Source: Cycas panzhihuaensis (taxonomy: Eukaryota; Cycadophyta). Taken from it: a stretch of 64,000 nucleotides of DNA. This document shows, piece after piece, positions 10,301 through 20,720 of this stretch. Position 1 is the first letter of the stretch. The number at the start of each line of letters is the position of its first letter. The notes under the pieces are model-generated. The model was not told where the DNA came from. It made no database searches and saw nothing but the letters and a program-made list of their open reading frames with translations. A program made the translations under genes and the position numbers. The stretch spans positions 33,425,741 to 33,489,740 of the forward strand of contig CM041465.1 in the NCBI GenBank assembly GCA_023213395.1, written 5' to 3'.

Positions 10301-11190
10301 GATGGCTGTGGAGTCTCAGAGATACGAAAGAAAACCTAAGCGTACAAATTGGAACCGTACGTACGTACCTCTGAAGAACGCTTGCCGTTTTTATGTCTTT
10401 ACGTACTGTGATGCGTACCGAAGCAACTCTTTGCGTGCCGCGTCGTACGGATGTGTTGCAAAATTTCCGGAGTATGTTCCGCTCTGCGTACTTCACGGGA
10501 ATGCTCGTAGGTACGTAATGATTTGTCGTTTTGCGGCTTTTTGTCTTATACGTGCCCTCGGTATGTATAGTGTTAATAGTTTCCATTATACGTACTCGAT
10601 TACGTACTTTCTTTGGTACGTATAATGTAACTAATCACTTGAGTGTATTTTACACAGTGCGTACCTGACTACGTACTTTTTTTGTACGTATAATGTAGTT
10701 TGTCTAACTTGCTGCTCTTTGCACTGTGCGTACCTGCCTGCGTACTTTTCAGGTACGTATAATGTAATTGAGCCACTTAAAAATTGTTTACACTGTGCGT
10801 ACCTGCCTGTGTACTTTTGAGGTATGTATAGTGTAATTCTGAGTCGCTTTTTTGAACTTGTGCGTACTTCAGTGTATTTCTTGGTACGTATAGTGTCTTT
10901 TCCAAATTTGATCACCTTTTTCAACTATACGTACCTGGAAACATACCAGTTTGGTACGTATGTTGTATTTTGCTTGTATGCTGTTGAATTTCCCTCTGAT
11001 TTTCTCAGATGATGATGCTGTTATTTATGTCTGGGATGAGTTACGGTTATTTTTTTTTTTTTTCAATTTTTTTTTTATCTTTTTGTATCCATACCGAACT
11101 GGATCATGGCTCGGTATCAAGGCAGTTGATTGTGCCTCAAGTCATGCAATACGATATAGTACAACTAGCTAATCCTGCTGGTAGGCTGGA
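10301..11190 (-). other. integrase-to-ORF3 spacer of A
   Basis: This is about 0.9 kb with no supported gene. It contains the GTACGTA repeat array (10340-10965) and a T-rich stretch at 11047-11080. The stretch just before the ORF3 ATG on the minus strand is pyrimidine-rich and ends CCACAG, which could be a splice acceptor; this is not shown. Confidence 0.6.
10340..10965 (-). repeat. about 69-bp GTACGTA hairpin repeat array
   Basis: The core ggtacgtata-atgta recurs at about 10510, 10560, 10615, 10683, 10752, 10821, 10883 and 10953; the central spacings are 68, 69 and 69 bp. Each unit pairs CGTACCTG with CAGGTACG, or similar, across a short loop. On the sense strand part of it (10631-10924) stays open and encodes a 23-residue repeat (T-L-Y-V-P-E-K-Y-A-G-R-Y-A-Q-C-K), but no longer frame uses it. 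Element D has a diverged array at the same position (53451-53600). Confidence 0.8.
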
Positions 11191-12280
11191 CTACTCAATA
11201 TATGGCTTGAGTCTGCTACCGTTTACCTGAGTTGGTAGCAGAGGTCCGTCGATCTCTCGGTGCCGATCCATTCTCAAAGATTCGTTCTGCGATGTATGGT
11301 CCCAACCACCGCATCTTGAGTTTACCGGGGTGCGTTTTGAATTTGCTGTCATACAACAACACTTGATCACCTTCGTTGAATTGAGGTTTCCGTAGATGGC
11401 AGTCGTGCCATGTTTTTTGTCGCCGCTTCTCCACATGTTGCAACCAGTTTGCTAAGTGTCGTTTCTCTTCTAGTTGCACTAAGTCTTCCAATCGTCGTTC
11501 CAAAGACTGGAGGTCGTCTAATCGACATTGTATAGCCACTCGTAGACTGGGTATCTTAAATTACATCGGGAGAATGGCTTGCCATACACAAGCTGGAATG
11601 GAGTTTGTCCGATTGACCTCTTGTATGTCGTTCGAAATGCCCATAGCACGGATGGTAACTTCTCGGCCCAATCAGATCTGCCGATGTCGCATATTTTCCG
11701 CAAGCAATTCTCGATTATCTTGTTTGAGCTCTCTGCTTGACCATTGGCTCTCGGGTAGTATGGAGTAGATTTCCGATGGCTAATCATAAAGGCGGATGTC
11801 AATGTTTCGATAGTTTGATTGAGGAAGTGGGCGCCTTGGTCACTTACGATCTCCAAGGGACATCCAAATCGTGTAATCACTACCTCATACAGAAATCTCG
11901 CTGTGCTTTCTGCATCGGCTTTTCATAACGCGTGCGCTTCTACCCACTTTGTCGTGTAGTCGTTTGCCACCAAGATGTATCGAGCTTTCGATCTACGCAC
12001 CGCTGGTTTGATTGGCCCCACAAAGTCGAGCTCCCATCTCTCGAATGGTGCCAAAGGTAATATGGGATGTAAAGGTTGGAAATCCTGTCGATTAGGTTTC
12101 CCCAACCGCTGGCAATAGTTGCATGCTTGAATCCACTTTTTGACATCCTCAAACATAGATGGCCACCAGAACCCAGATGTCAAAATCTTCCGCCATGTGG
12201 CCAATTTCCCCATGTGGCCACCCGCTACTCCTTCGTGCGCCTGTGACATGATCTGGTTTATTTCATGCTGTCGAACACAA
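11191..12280 (-). pseudogene. integrase of A
   Basis: The zinc-binding HHCC domain is present ([11 protein letters not shown], then C-N-Y-C-Q-R). The catalytic triad follows: E-L-D-F-V-G-P, V-S-D-Q-G-A-H-F, and E in N-G-Q-A-E-S-S. After L-L-Y-D-S-K-F-K-T-H-P come W-L-G-P-Y and the end S-R-L-K-P-Y-I-E at 11191, with no chromodomain. One stop lies near 11925, and frameshifts near 11520-11560 and 11270 interrupt it. It would join the cDNA to host DNA in the nucleus. Confidence 0.88.
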
Positions 12281-12282
12281 CG

Positions 12283-13000
12283 TCATAATACATCGTCTGG
12301 CCCCAATTTGTATAACTCTCCGCTGATGAGTTGATACGGCTCCGCTTTTCTGATAAAATTTCTCTTCCCCGTGCGATCTAACTCTGCTGGTACTTCTTTG
12401 GTCGCTAGATATTCTGGTATTCCCTCATACCAGTCTGTTGGAACTGCTTCTACGCTGAACAGAGCTGCATCTGGAAAATCATCTGGTACCCTTGTGGCTT
12501 TTTCTCCATTTTTGATTCTTGACAACTGATCGGGAATGATATGGGCTTTGCCGGGTTTCACAATAACTTTGAAAGAAAATTCTTGAAACAACATCAACCA
12601 TCTGCTGATTCTTCCTCGCATAATTGGTTTATTCACCAAATACATCAATGCTTGGTGATCAACGAAATCCAAGAATGGATTTGATAATAAATAGTGTCAA
12701 AATTTTTGCAATGCGTAGACCATGCCGAGTGCTTCCCTTTCTGTCGTCATATAATTTTGCTCGGCTATCATAAGTTTCCGACTGGCGAAATAGATTGGAT
12801 GATCTGTTTTATCATCACTGGGTTGTGCCAATACGCATCCAATAGCGTATTGCAATGCATCCACATGCACGTGAAAAGTCTTCTTCCAATCTGGGAATCG
12901 TAGTATAGGTGCTGCTACAATGACTTGTTTCAATGTTTTGAATGCTTGTTGCTGCTCTTCTGTCCATGTCCATTCAATATTCTTTTTCAACAACTCTTCC
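12283..13000 (-). pseudogene. RNase H of A
   Basis: The domain begins around F-H-V-H-V-D-A and continues through Y-F-A-S-R-K-L, E-R-E-A-L-G-M-V and D-H-Q-A-L-M-Y-L. It is followed by the connector with D-D-F-P-D-A-A-L-F-S-V, which is shared with C. One stop at about 12697 separates two otherwise open frames. Confidence 0.85.
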
Positions 13001-13650
13001 AGGGGTCCAGATATGTATGCATACCCTCTGATAAACTTTCTATAATATCCCGTCAAACCCAAAAAACCTTTCAGCTGTTTTCTCGTAATTGGTGTCGGAA
13101 AGTGCAGAATGGCAGACACTTTTCTTTGGATCATCGGCCAATCCTTCTTTGCTGACTATATGCCCTAATAAGTTTTTGAAGGGCACCAGAAAGGTACACT
13201 TTTCTGGATTGAGACACAACTTATTTTCCCGGCACGTTTGCAACATTTCCCTCAAATTTTCCATATGATTTTTCATTAATCCATACAATGTCCAGTCGTC
13301 TAAGAATACAACAACTTTTTCTCCAATAAACTTCTGAAAGATATTAATTACAATCCGCTGGAATGTAGCTGGTGCATTTGTGAGACGAATGGCATCACTT
13401 TGTAGGCATATGTTCCCCATTCTGTTACGAATGTAGTTTTGCACGATCTTACGGAGCAATCTACACTTGATTGTACCCGAACCGTCTGTGAAGGAGTAAA
13501 TCTCATTTCCCCAAGCGCTTCTAAAATATCCTCCGTAAAAGGTAGCGAAATGGATCCTTCTTTGTTATCTTATTCAACCCTACGTAGTCCACACGGATGC
13601 GAATTTTCCCATTTTCTTGGGAACCACCACTCTGAGGCTCACCCAGTCCG
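12697..13650 (-). pseudogene. reverse transcriptase of A
   Basis: Recognisable in two frames: 13040-13459 with L-T-N-A-P-A-T-F-Q and the active site V-V-F-L-D-D-W-T-L-Y, and 12697-13134 with the thumb and connection (F-L-G-L-T-G-Y-Y-R-K-F-I). The N-terminal fingers (13460-13650) are scrambled by frameshifts compared with the better copy in D (55926-56348). Confidence 0.88.
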
Positions 13651-14701
13651 TAGTCGATCTAAATAGATATAACCGCTTCTAACATTTTGTTCGATTCGAC
13701 TTTCACTTTCTCTTTGTATTTGATTCATCCAAGTATGGCGTTGTTTCACCGGTTTTGCATCCTCCACTAAGTCAATGTGATGCATTCCTATCTTGAGGAA
13801 TGCCTTCGTGTCTTTATCGACCATGCGAATCGTCATGGAATTCTTGAATAGCTGGCTTACGCATCGTCGAGGATCCCAATTGTTCCCAATTCGAATGAAC
13901 TTAGGATTTTCCTGACTACCAACATTAATCTCTGTGGTTTTTAACTTTGTTACACCCACATCTTCTGTATTTCCGGTTTTGTGTCCCAGAGCATCTTCTA
14001 GCTTTCTTTCTCCAACATTGAACTCTGTAAATTCTGCAGGATAATTCATAACCTTTTCTTTTTCACTATGTGTAGACTCTACCTCTTCTTGATCTGTTAG
14101 GTGTTGTTTTAATTTCATACTCATTACTCTAATATGTTTCAGGATTTTGTCCATTTCTTTGTTATCCGAAGTATGCCTAAAGGTTTTTATGAAGGATTTC
14201 TTCAGGTTTCCCCAAATCACATCTAAATTTTGTTCTTTCCCTAGGAACCAGTCCTTCGCTACTCTCCCCAAGGTATGATAAAAATAGTTAGGCCAATTCT
14301 GTTTAGGTATACTTAAAGATCTCCTTTTTTGTTTACAATTCTGTATATGTTTCCTAGGATTGTGACCTACGTAGAATACTGGAATGGGTAGTTGGGTTTC
14401 GAAACATCGTTTGTAAATCTTGTCAATTCCTAAGAGTGGCTTGGTGGGATAGGTACCAGTACCAAGCGTTTCCCCATAAGGTTAGGACTAAGTCCTACTG
14501 CCATTGGGTTTTATCCCAATTCCCATGATCCATCCAATACTCAACACAATGCGTTAAATGGGTAGTCCCATATAACTGCTCCCCATAGAATGGTTTAACA
14601 TAGTTCCCAATGTAGATTTGATGGTTTGTTTCCTCTAGGATAATGACTCTGCTATCTTGACCAGAATCGCTAGAAGTACTTACTAGCGATCTTCCTTCCA
14701 T
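13639..14701 (-). pseudogene. protease-RT linker of A with capsid-like motifs
   Basis: This long region between protease and RT is conserved with D (56590-57760). Two stretches resemble the gag capsid pattern (W near the start, then W..L...F...F): D-L-V-L-T-L...W-Y-W-Y-L at about 14395-14495, and Y-H-T-L-G-R-V-A-K-D-W-F...W-G-N-L-K-K-S-F-I-K-T-F at about 14130-14310. The second aligns with this element's own Gag (F-A-C-T-L-R-G-V-P-L-A-W-Y...L-K-K-A-F). After it come an acidic stretch and K-T-T-E-I-N-V-G-S, shared with D. The function is unknown. Confidence 0.65.
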
Positions 14702-14959
14702 TTCCCCAGTTTTTGCGCCAATGGTTGGAAGAGATCTGTGGCTGGGTGGGTGTACCTCTAAGGAAGAGGAGGAAGGAATATTACTTCCTTCCTCATGTTG
14801 TAATAAGGGGGGGGGGGGGTAGGGAATCTATCTCAGGACCCATGCCTGAAGTAGATGGGATGTCAGGATTACTATTAACTACAAAAAAACTACAAAAATT
14901 ATTAGGTAAACTAAGGATTTTTTGGTCTAGGTTATTGTCATTCTTTAAACTATCGTTAG
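14702..14959 (-). other. degenerate protease-linker junction of A
   Basis: This is non-open sequence joining the protease and linker frames. It includes a run of 13 G on the plus strand (14807-14819; C on the coding strand), where the D copy encodes Pro/Ser-rich low complexity. Slippage in this run probably caused frame loss. Confidence 0.5.
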
Positions 14960-15700
14960 TCAGCATATACTCAAAGAATCTGAATTATTATCAATGTTTG
15001 TAGATACACATTTAGATAACAAATTACATCTATAAGAAGAAGAGTTTACTTCATACGCATCTTGTAGCCAGTAATCCACGAACCTCATACCGTGTTCATC
15101 ATCCGAAGAGTTGTACATCTCCTCGAAATCTGTCGGTTCTTCTCGCTGGTGATTAGTTGATGTGGTGGGCTCTTCTGCCGTATGGTAGATATGTTCTTCC
15201 CTAATGGAAGAGAATGTTGTGTCGCTCGTTCTGCCGTTGTCGGATCCTTCATCTGGAATCATTTCGATCGAGCTTCTTCCCAGCATTGGCAATACCACTT
15301 TGTTGCCGCTGTCTGATAGAGTGAGGGTTACGTTCTTCCAATTCTGAAGGCATTGAATTTTATACAACCATGGCCTTCCCAATAGTGCTGGATAGGGTGT
15401 TGCTCCTTTCTCCATTTCCACAATCGTGAAGTCGATTCGCACCACTATTCCTGCCACATCTACTTTGATGTTGGCTAGTTTGCCCATGGGTCGTACCAAT
15501 AGTTCGTTATAGGTCGCTGCTTCTAGCTTCGGGCTTCCCAATCTACGCCATGTTGAAGCTGGTAACACGTTCACTGCTGCGCCTCCATCAACAATTACCC
15601 GTGGGAATGTTTCTCCCAAGATTGTCATGGTTACCATCGGATCCATATCGAATGATGGTATGATTTGCTTCAAACTCTTGGTGATTCCCCTCTGTAACAT
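14960..15700 (-). CDS. aspartic protease of A
   Basis: This is an open frame of 246 codons, part of pol rather than a separate gene. The retropepsin motif is V-I-V-D-G-G-A-A-V-N-V-L-P, followed after about 70 residues by P-A-L-L-G-R-P-W-L, the usual second half of plant gypsy proteases. The DGGA form instead of DSG/DTG is seen in other plant gypsy proteases. The D copy is more degraded. It would cut the Gag-Pol polyprotein inside the particle. Confidence 0.8.
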   Translation of the reverse strand: MLQRGITKSLKQIIPSFDMDPMVTMTILGETFPRVIVDGGAAVNVLPASTWRRLGSPKLEAATYNELLVRPMGKLANIKVDVAGIVVRIDFTIVEMEKGATPYPALLGRPWLYKIQCLQNWKNVTLTLSDSGNKVVLPMLGRSSIEMIPDEGSDNGRTSDTTFSSIREEHIYHTAEEPTTSTNHQREEPTDFEEMYNSSDDEHGMRFVDYWLQDAYEVNSSSYRCNLLSKCVSTNIDNNSDSLSIC

Positions 15701-15712
15701 TCCTCCTTTGAT

Positions 15713-17842
15713 CTAATCAATAACTTGGCATAGAGGAATAGTCAACTGTAGCTGCTTTACCAAATTTTCCATTAATAGCAACATTCTGGGAATATCCTCT
15801 GCTAGCAATCCTTTAAAAAGCTCTTCCATTTGCACCGTTTGGGGCTTCGCCTTAGGTTCTTCCGTTAGATTTTCTTGTTCCTTTTGTTTATTTTTCCTTA
15901 CATAGATGTATTTGGTTTCCGGTTTACCCATTGGTAATGCATTCTCCTCCCGGACTAGGCCATCTAACACTTGTTTCGCTTTTCTATATCGATCCATTTC
16001 TGTCGGTGGATCCGGATATCCTTCATCCAATTTCTCTTTCTGTTTATTTTGTAATTTGACATTCTTTGTTTCCGGTATGATTGTCATCAGGTTGGTCGCT
16101 TTGGCTTTCCCTTTACAATCTTCTGTTTTGTGGTCACTTGGGCCACAGTTACTATCTGACGGCCACATTCGTATTCCTTCTTTGTTGGGCATTCGACTTC
16201 CGATTGCCCAAGCTGGCAAACAGATGAGGCATCTACCCATTGGCAGTTTTTTCCTCGAGGGTTCTGGTGCGCCCCTCGTTGTATACACGTTCCAAGGTGG
16301 GTTGCCTCCCCTTCCCTGACCTCGTCCTCTGAAAGCTTTTCCCCTGGGATTGTAGAAACAATCCTTAGTTGTATGTGTGTCAACGTCACATATGTGGCAC
16401 CATTTCTCTTGTTGGTACAACGCACTATTTTTTAGATTTAAGTCACATTCCCTGGTGGTATGTGAATTTTCTTCACAAATGTGGCACCACTTGGTTATTC
16501 TTCCGGCTTGCTCTTTCTTTTTCGGTGTTTCCTCTTCTTCTCGGTTATTTCTAATTTTCAATCTGGCCACCTCTTTTCTTAATGCTTCCAACTCCGATTC
16601 CTCTTCTGCTACCCCTACCTGGCAGAAGGGTCGGTTGTACTGGTTTTGCTTCAGTTCTCTAATCTCGTCTTGTAGTCTTAGCAGCAAGGAGTCTTGTCCT
16701 CCTGCCTATGCATCCATCTCCATTTCAAAATCTAATGCTAGATCTTGAGCATTCTTAAATGATTTCAGTGGATGAGCATGCATCATGGCCCGCAATTTCT
16801 CATTCAACCCTCTTACAAAGTAATTTTTCATATTCTGATCTGTTATTGTCTCGTTGATCATGCTAGCCGCAATAATTTTCATTCTGCTAATGTAAGTTAG
16901 GATGGATTCTCCCATCCTTTATCTGATTTCTCTTAACGTGATTTCCACTGCTTCATTACTGCGAAACTTCTGAAATCTTTCTTCGAATGCCTTCTTAAGC
17001 TTTACCCATGGCTCATTCTTATTTGTTTCCTTGTACCATGCTAAGGGTACTCCTCTCAACGTACAGGCGAATCGTGCTTTGATTTTATCTTCGTCTGTGA
17101 TCATTTTTACATCAATGAGATTCTGAAATAGATACACATGCTCTGCTGCGTCTGACGTATCATTAAAAATCAACTTCCCAAAGTCCCTATAGTCATCCAT
17201 TTTGGGAGATTGCAGCTGTACCCCACCTGGTGGTGATTTTTCCTTTCTCCCCTCCTTTAGAGATGCATTGAGAGTGCCTACCGCTGTACTATCTTTTCCA
17301 AACAGCAGATTCTTGAATGGAGTTTTGATGTGTATGGGTTCCACTATACTTGGAACTTGTATGGTCAATGGTGTCACTGTAATATAAGATTGATCAGATC
17401 CCTTCATCGAATCTTGAAAAGCATCTCGTTAGCTTATTCTCCCACTATGCCGAGGGACCTTCCTCCGCCTTCTTATCATCACACTGGTCCTTCTGTCATC
17501 TTCCACTGGTATACTTCCCTCTTTTAAGGTTCCTTGATGTTTTTCATCCACTTTTGGTTTCCCTTCAATCTCCGGGCTAAACAAATCATCTCTGATTGGG
17601 GCTGGTGTCAATACCATGCGTTCGCTATGAATTTCCTCTTCTTGAGGTGTCTGGGCTCCACTTGCCTCAGATCCTTCAACAGACTGTCCCTTAGTCTCAT
17701 TGTTTTGCGAACTTAACCTCCTCGCCCTTCTGAGTTTTGATTCTTTTGACCATCTTAATGCCCTTTGTCTGCTAGTCTCCTTTTCCTTGGGTGAAGTATC
17801 CTTCTGGGGCTCCTCCGACCTTGAAGGCCTCTCAAGTGGCAT
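15713..17842 (-). pseudogene. Gag of A, with multiple zinc knuckles
   Basis: It starts at M-P-L-E-R-P-S-R-S (17842). The N-terminal basic and acidic part ends by frameshift near 17430. The capsid domain (16919-17407) has D-F-G-K-L-I-F, A-R-F-A-C-T-L-R-G-V-P-L-A-W-Y and L-K-K-A-F-E-E-R-F, the PF03732 pattern. Stops at about 16917 and 16707 (D-A-stop-A-G-G where D has Gln) interrupt it. Then come a coiled stretch and two clear CCHC knuckles (C-H-I-C-E-E-N-S-H-T-T-R-E-C and C-H-I-C-D-V-D-T-H-T-T-K-D-C). A third and fourth candidate at about 16220 and 16130 are split by small frameshifts. It forms the particle and binds RNA. Confidence 0.87.
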
Positions 17843-17964
17843 TGGAAGGTCCCCTGGCTGTCGATGGCTTAGTTACAGCCCGCCATCACGACGGCCTGTG
17901 GTCCTCGCCTTTACACATTCTTTTCTTTGAAACCCCTAAGCCCTGTCCCTCCTCAACGAACGTA

Positions 17965-17977
17965 GGCAACAGAACCA
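17965..17977 (-). other. primer-binding-site-like segment of A
   Basis: On the minus strand this is TGGTTCTGTTGCC, one base from the LTR. It is tRNA-Asp-like with mismatches. The following bases (TACG) are shared with A0 and D. Confidence 0.5.
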
Positions 17978-17978
17978 A

Positions 17979-18808
17979 TGTTGACTGTGTGGGGTATCTT
18001 ATTACACTTACAAGATACCTCTACTACACTTGTCAAGGTTACACAACGCTATAGTCTAGTCTAGGATACTGTCAACATGGTCATTCACATGCATTCCACA
18101 TATATTTCACAGAATTACACCACAATGGTACACAGCAGTATAGAAATCAATACATACTCAGCAATTCATCATCACAACACAGAGAATACACCACTTTCCA
18201 CGTACCTCTTTTTTTTATTAAGTAATCAAGTCAATTTATACAGAGGCTGGAATGCATTCTTGAGCATTCCAGCAGCATACATTCCTTCTGTTACATATGC
18301 GTACCCAGATGGTACTTATCATACAGTGCTGCTCCAATCGACTGTCATATGTGCTGGCTTCGGCACCTTTGCTTACCCGTGATAATCGGCTCTCACCCTA
18401 ACCTGGTGGTTCATGCGTACCTCCTTAAGTACTCATGCTGGTACCTTTTATCAAGGGTTATGATCGTCATAACCGTACCTCTTCACCATACGCACTTTAC
18501 TAATCACTTGTTTAGTCACTTGATTAATCATCCTTCGTGTCCAAATGCGCATGCGTCCGTGCAGCGACTCAACGGTCTTCACCGGTCCCTTTGAGTCATG
18601 CGTCTCGCCCGCTCGGCCTGCTCCGCCATTGGTATGTATCATCATACGTGCTGTTCCAATACGCACCTTTGTCATACGTACCCAGAATGCTGATTTCTCT
18701 GCCGTTTTGCCTCGTGCGTACCTCCGTACGGTCCGTACCTGCACAACTCAAGTTACCTGACCTACCTCTGGTCCTCTCACAGCCATAGGATCATTTTAGA
18801 CTCCAACA
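17979..18808 (-). repeat. 5' LTR of A (830 bp)
   Basis: It pairs with 8291-9124 and carries the same terminal bases. The 8-bp stem near its U5 end is unchanged (17993-18019), while the large internal hairpin has lost its outer arm here, keeping GGTTATGA/TCATAACC. Confidence 0.95.
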
Positions 18809-18813
18809 CATGG
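18809..18813. repeat. target duplication of A, right copy (catgg)
   Basis: It matches 8286-8290 exactly. Confidence 0.92.
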
Positions 18814-19567
18814 CCAACAGAGAGAAAACTTAGCCGTACGGACTGTGGAGTGTCGTCCAGTCATCCAAATTCCTTTGTGGGACCCACAACAGGTTAGTCA
18901 CACCTTCATAAGTCTGCAAATCTACTAATGAGGGGCTACACCTAGTAATTTTGAGTTTTCCCTTTGGGGTTTGAGGGCTTTGAGAGCCTGAAATTACTCT
19001 GGTTACTGCAGTGAGCTTCAAATCAAGAGTGTTGATTTTCTGGAGGACTAAAATAACTGCAGAACAAGTCAAATCTTACCAGCACCTAGTTTTGCAAGAG
19101 AGACAATTTAAAAACAAGGATTTTTAAGTGAAAAATCCCTGGAAATGATGATAAATCTGCCCAGAATTGAGAAATAACTGTAGCAAATTAGTTGCAAACT
19201 ACAAATAGTAACCAATAGACTGATTTATAGTAAAAAAATAGTCAGATCTCTCAAATCTGCAAAAAAATATTCAAAAAAATAATTTCTTAATGAAGAAAAA
19301 ATAAGTGAAAAACACAGTTTTTTGATAACATTGAGTGTTGCATCCTGCATATACGTTTGAAAAAAATTTCAAACCTTGAAATGAGTGAATTGCTGCCTGC
19401 AAATGACTTCAGAATGCTTAGATCTGTTGAAAAAAAGGACAAACAAGCCTTGGATTACCTTCGAAGAGCGAAGGTTGCCACCGAGGGTTTGTAAACCCTT
19501 ACAAGATCACTTGAAAAATATGAAATCAGAGCAGAAAAGGACACCTTTCTGTCGCTCTAATACTAAA
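18814..19567 (-). other. untranslated leader of B, LTR-proximal part, with primer site
   Basis: No supported gene. On the minus strand, just inside the LTR (about 19553-19565), is TAGTATTAGAGCG, a degraded form of the initiator-Met primer site TGGTATCAGAGC used by most copia elements. The rest is AT-rich with no repeat that I can see. Confidence 0.65.
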
Positions 19568-20111
19568 TGTTAAAAATGGCTTAAAGCCTACAGTAAGTAG
19601 CATCAAGAAAGGAGTGCTAATGTTGCTCTAGAGAGAAGATGCTTAACATGAAATATAAGAAGCTATTCAAGTAAACAAGATAATGAACCAAAGTATGAAA
19701 AGCATGAGCAAGACAATACCAAGATATGGAGGAGATGGAATTGGTCCAATCTCCAAATGAATAACAGTTTGATTAGCAAACTGGCAGCACAACAATATGA
19801 CTCACCCTCTATATGAGATACATGAGAAATGGTCTCAATATATAGAGTTTGAGAGACCTAGGGTGCTGGATGTTTGACAAGTGTCAAACATGCAAGCTAC
19901 ATCCTTTGCATGTGGGACATGTGTCCTTTTGGGCTTTCAAGTGAGAAAAAGTGCATAAGGGTCATTTTGACCCTTAAGTCACAATGTTATGTCATTAGGA
20001 AAGAATGTGGGTGTGTATTTTATCACTTAAGTGATAAGTCACCCCATAAAGTACAAATAATATATGAACAATAAAGTACAATTGCTTAACATGTAAACAT
20101 AAGGTTTAACA
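19568..20111 (-). repeat. 5' LTR of B (544 bp)
   Basis: It aligns end to end with 2393-2938 and is followed by the attga duplication at 20112-20116. Confidence 0.92.
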
Positions 20112-20116
20112 ATTGA
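20112..20116. repeat. target duplication of B, right copy (attga)
   Basis: It matches 2388-2392 exactly. The RNase H frame of C continues immediately after. Confidence 0.9.
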
Positions 20117-20720
20117 TAACATGTCAAGCGAAACTACTCGATTACTGAACGGGAAGGCTTAAACATGGTTTATGCCTCGCAAAAATTCAGGCATTATTTA
20201 TTAGCCAACCCATTTATCTTCTATGTAGATCACCGGGCCTTAAAATATTTAATAAACAAACCCATTTTGCAGGGCAGGAGCAATAGATGGCTGATGCTCT
20301 TTTAGGAGTTTAATTTTAAAATTATGGTTAACAAAGGAGAGAAACATATTGTACCTGATGTATTATCAAGGGAAGTGGATGGGGAACCAGATACGGGAAT
20401 GCTAGATGACTTCCCTGATGCTCAATTATTTTCCGTAAAGACCATACCAAAATGGTACGAAGGGATTGCAGAATACTTGGCTATAGACCAAACACCTAAA
20501 GGATTAGAATAGGTGGAAAGGCAAAGTTTTATTCGTAAAACCTTTCCCTTCCAATTGATATGAGGAATGTTGCATAAGCTTGGTTCGAACGATGTGCTGA
20601 GACATTGCATACTAGAACATGAAGTACAAGGCATTCTATGAGAAGCTCATGAAGGAGTTGCAGCCAAACATCAAGGCGTGGAATCCGCAGTCTAAAAAAT
20701 TTTATTAGCAGGTTTTTGGT
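20117..20720 (+). pseudogene. RNase H and connector of C
   Basis: It continues from 2392: F-R-H-Y-L-L-A-N-P-F-I-F, then D-H-R-A-L-K-Y-L, then G-E-K-H-I-V-P-D-V-L-S-R, then D-D-F-P-D-A-Q-L-F-S-V and W-Y-E-G-I-A-E-Y-L. The same order is seen in A and D. Stops such as L-F-stop-E-F are C-to-T products of Gln. Confidence 0.85.

Larger units (their letters stand above)
8291..18808 (-). mobile_element. Ty3/gypsy element A, complete (10.5 kb) with third ORF
   Basis: Two LTRs (8291-9124 and 17979-18808) and the catgg duplication define it exactly. On the minus strand the order is LTR, primer site, Gag, protease, a linker with capsid-like motifs, reverse transcriptase, RNase H, integrase, a spacer with a repeat array, a third ORF, LTR. 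No chromodomain follows integrase, which ends S-R-L-K-P-Y-I. With the Asp-like primer site this points to the non-chromovirus (Athila/Tat-like) branch. It is the youngest of the A-B-C nest, yet already carries several stops and frameshifts. Confidence 0.93.
2393..20111 (-). mobile_element. Ty1/copia element B, split by gypsy A
   Basis: The element has a 3' LTR at 2393-2938, a 5' LTR at 19568-20111 and the duplication attga on both sides. Its own DNA is 2393-8290 plus 18814-19567 and the right LTR; the middle is element A. On the minus strand the order is Gag, protease, integrase, reverse transcriptase, RNase H, the copia order. Its Gag resembles that of G (35702 onward), and both have an untranslated leader close to 2 kb, so B and G are related lineages. 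Confidence 0.92.

Noticed and set aside
10631-10924. A repeat protein with 23-residue units on the sense strand of A
   Set aside because: The frame follows only from a repeat period divisible by three; it has no supported start, is interrupted by stops on both sides, and is not kept open in D.
13300-13330. FLDD instead of YXDD as a mutated RT active site
   Set aside because: Phe at this position is common in plant gypsy elements and is shared by A, C and D; only the neighbouring Trp is distinctive.
14807-14819. Run of 13 G as a possible assembly gap or G-quadruplex
   Set aside because: A single homopolymer in a degraded coding spacer; no further G-runs are close enough to support a quadruplex claim.
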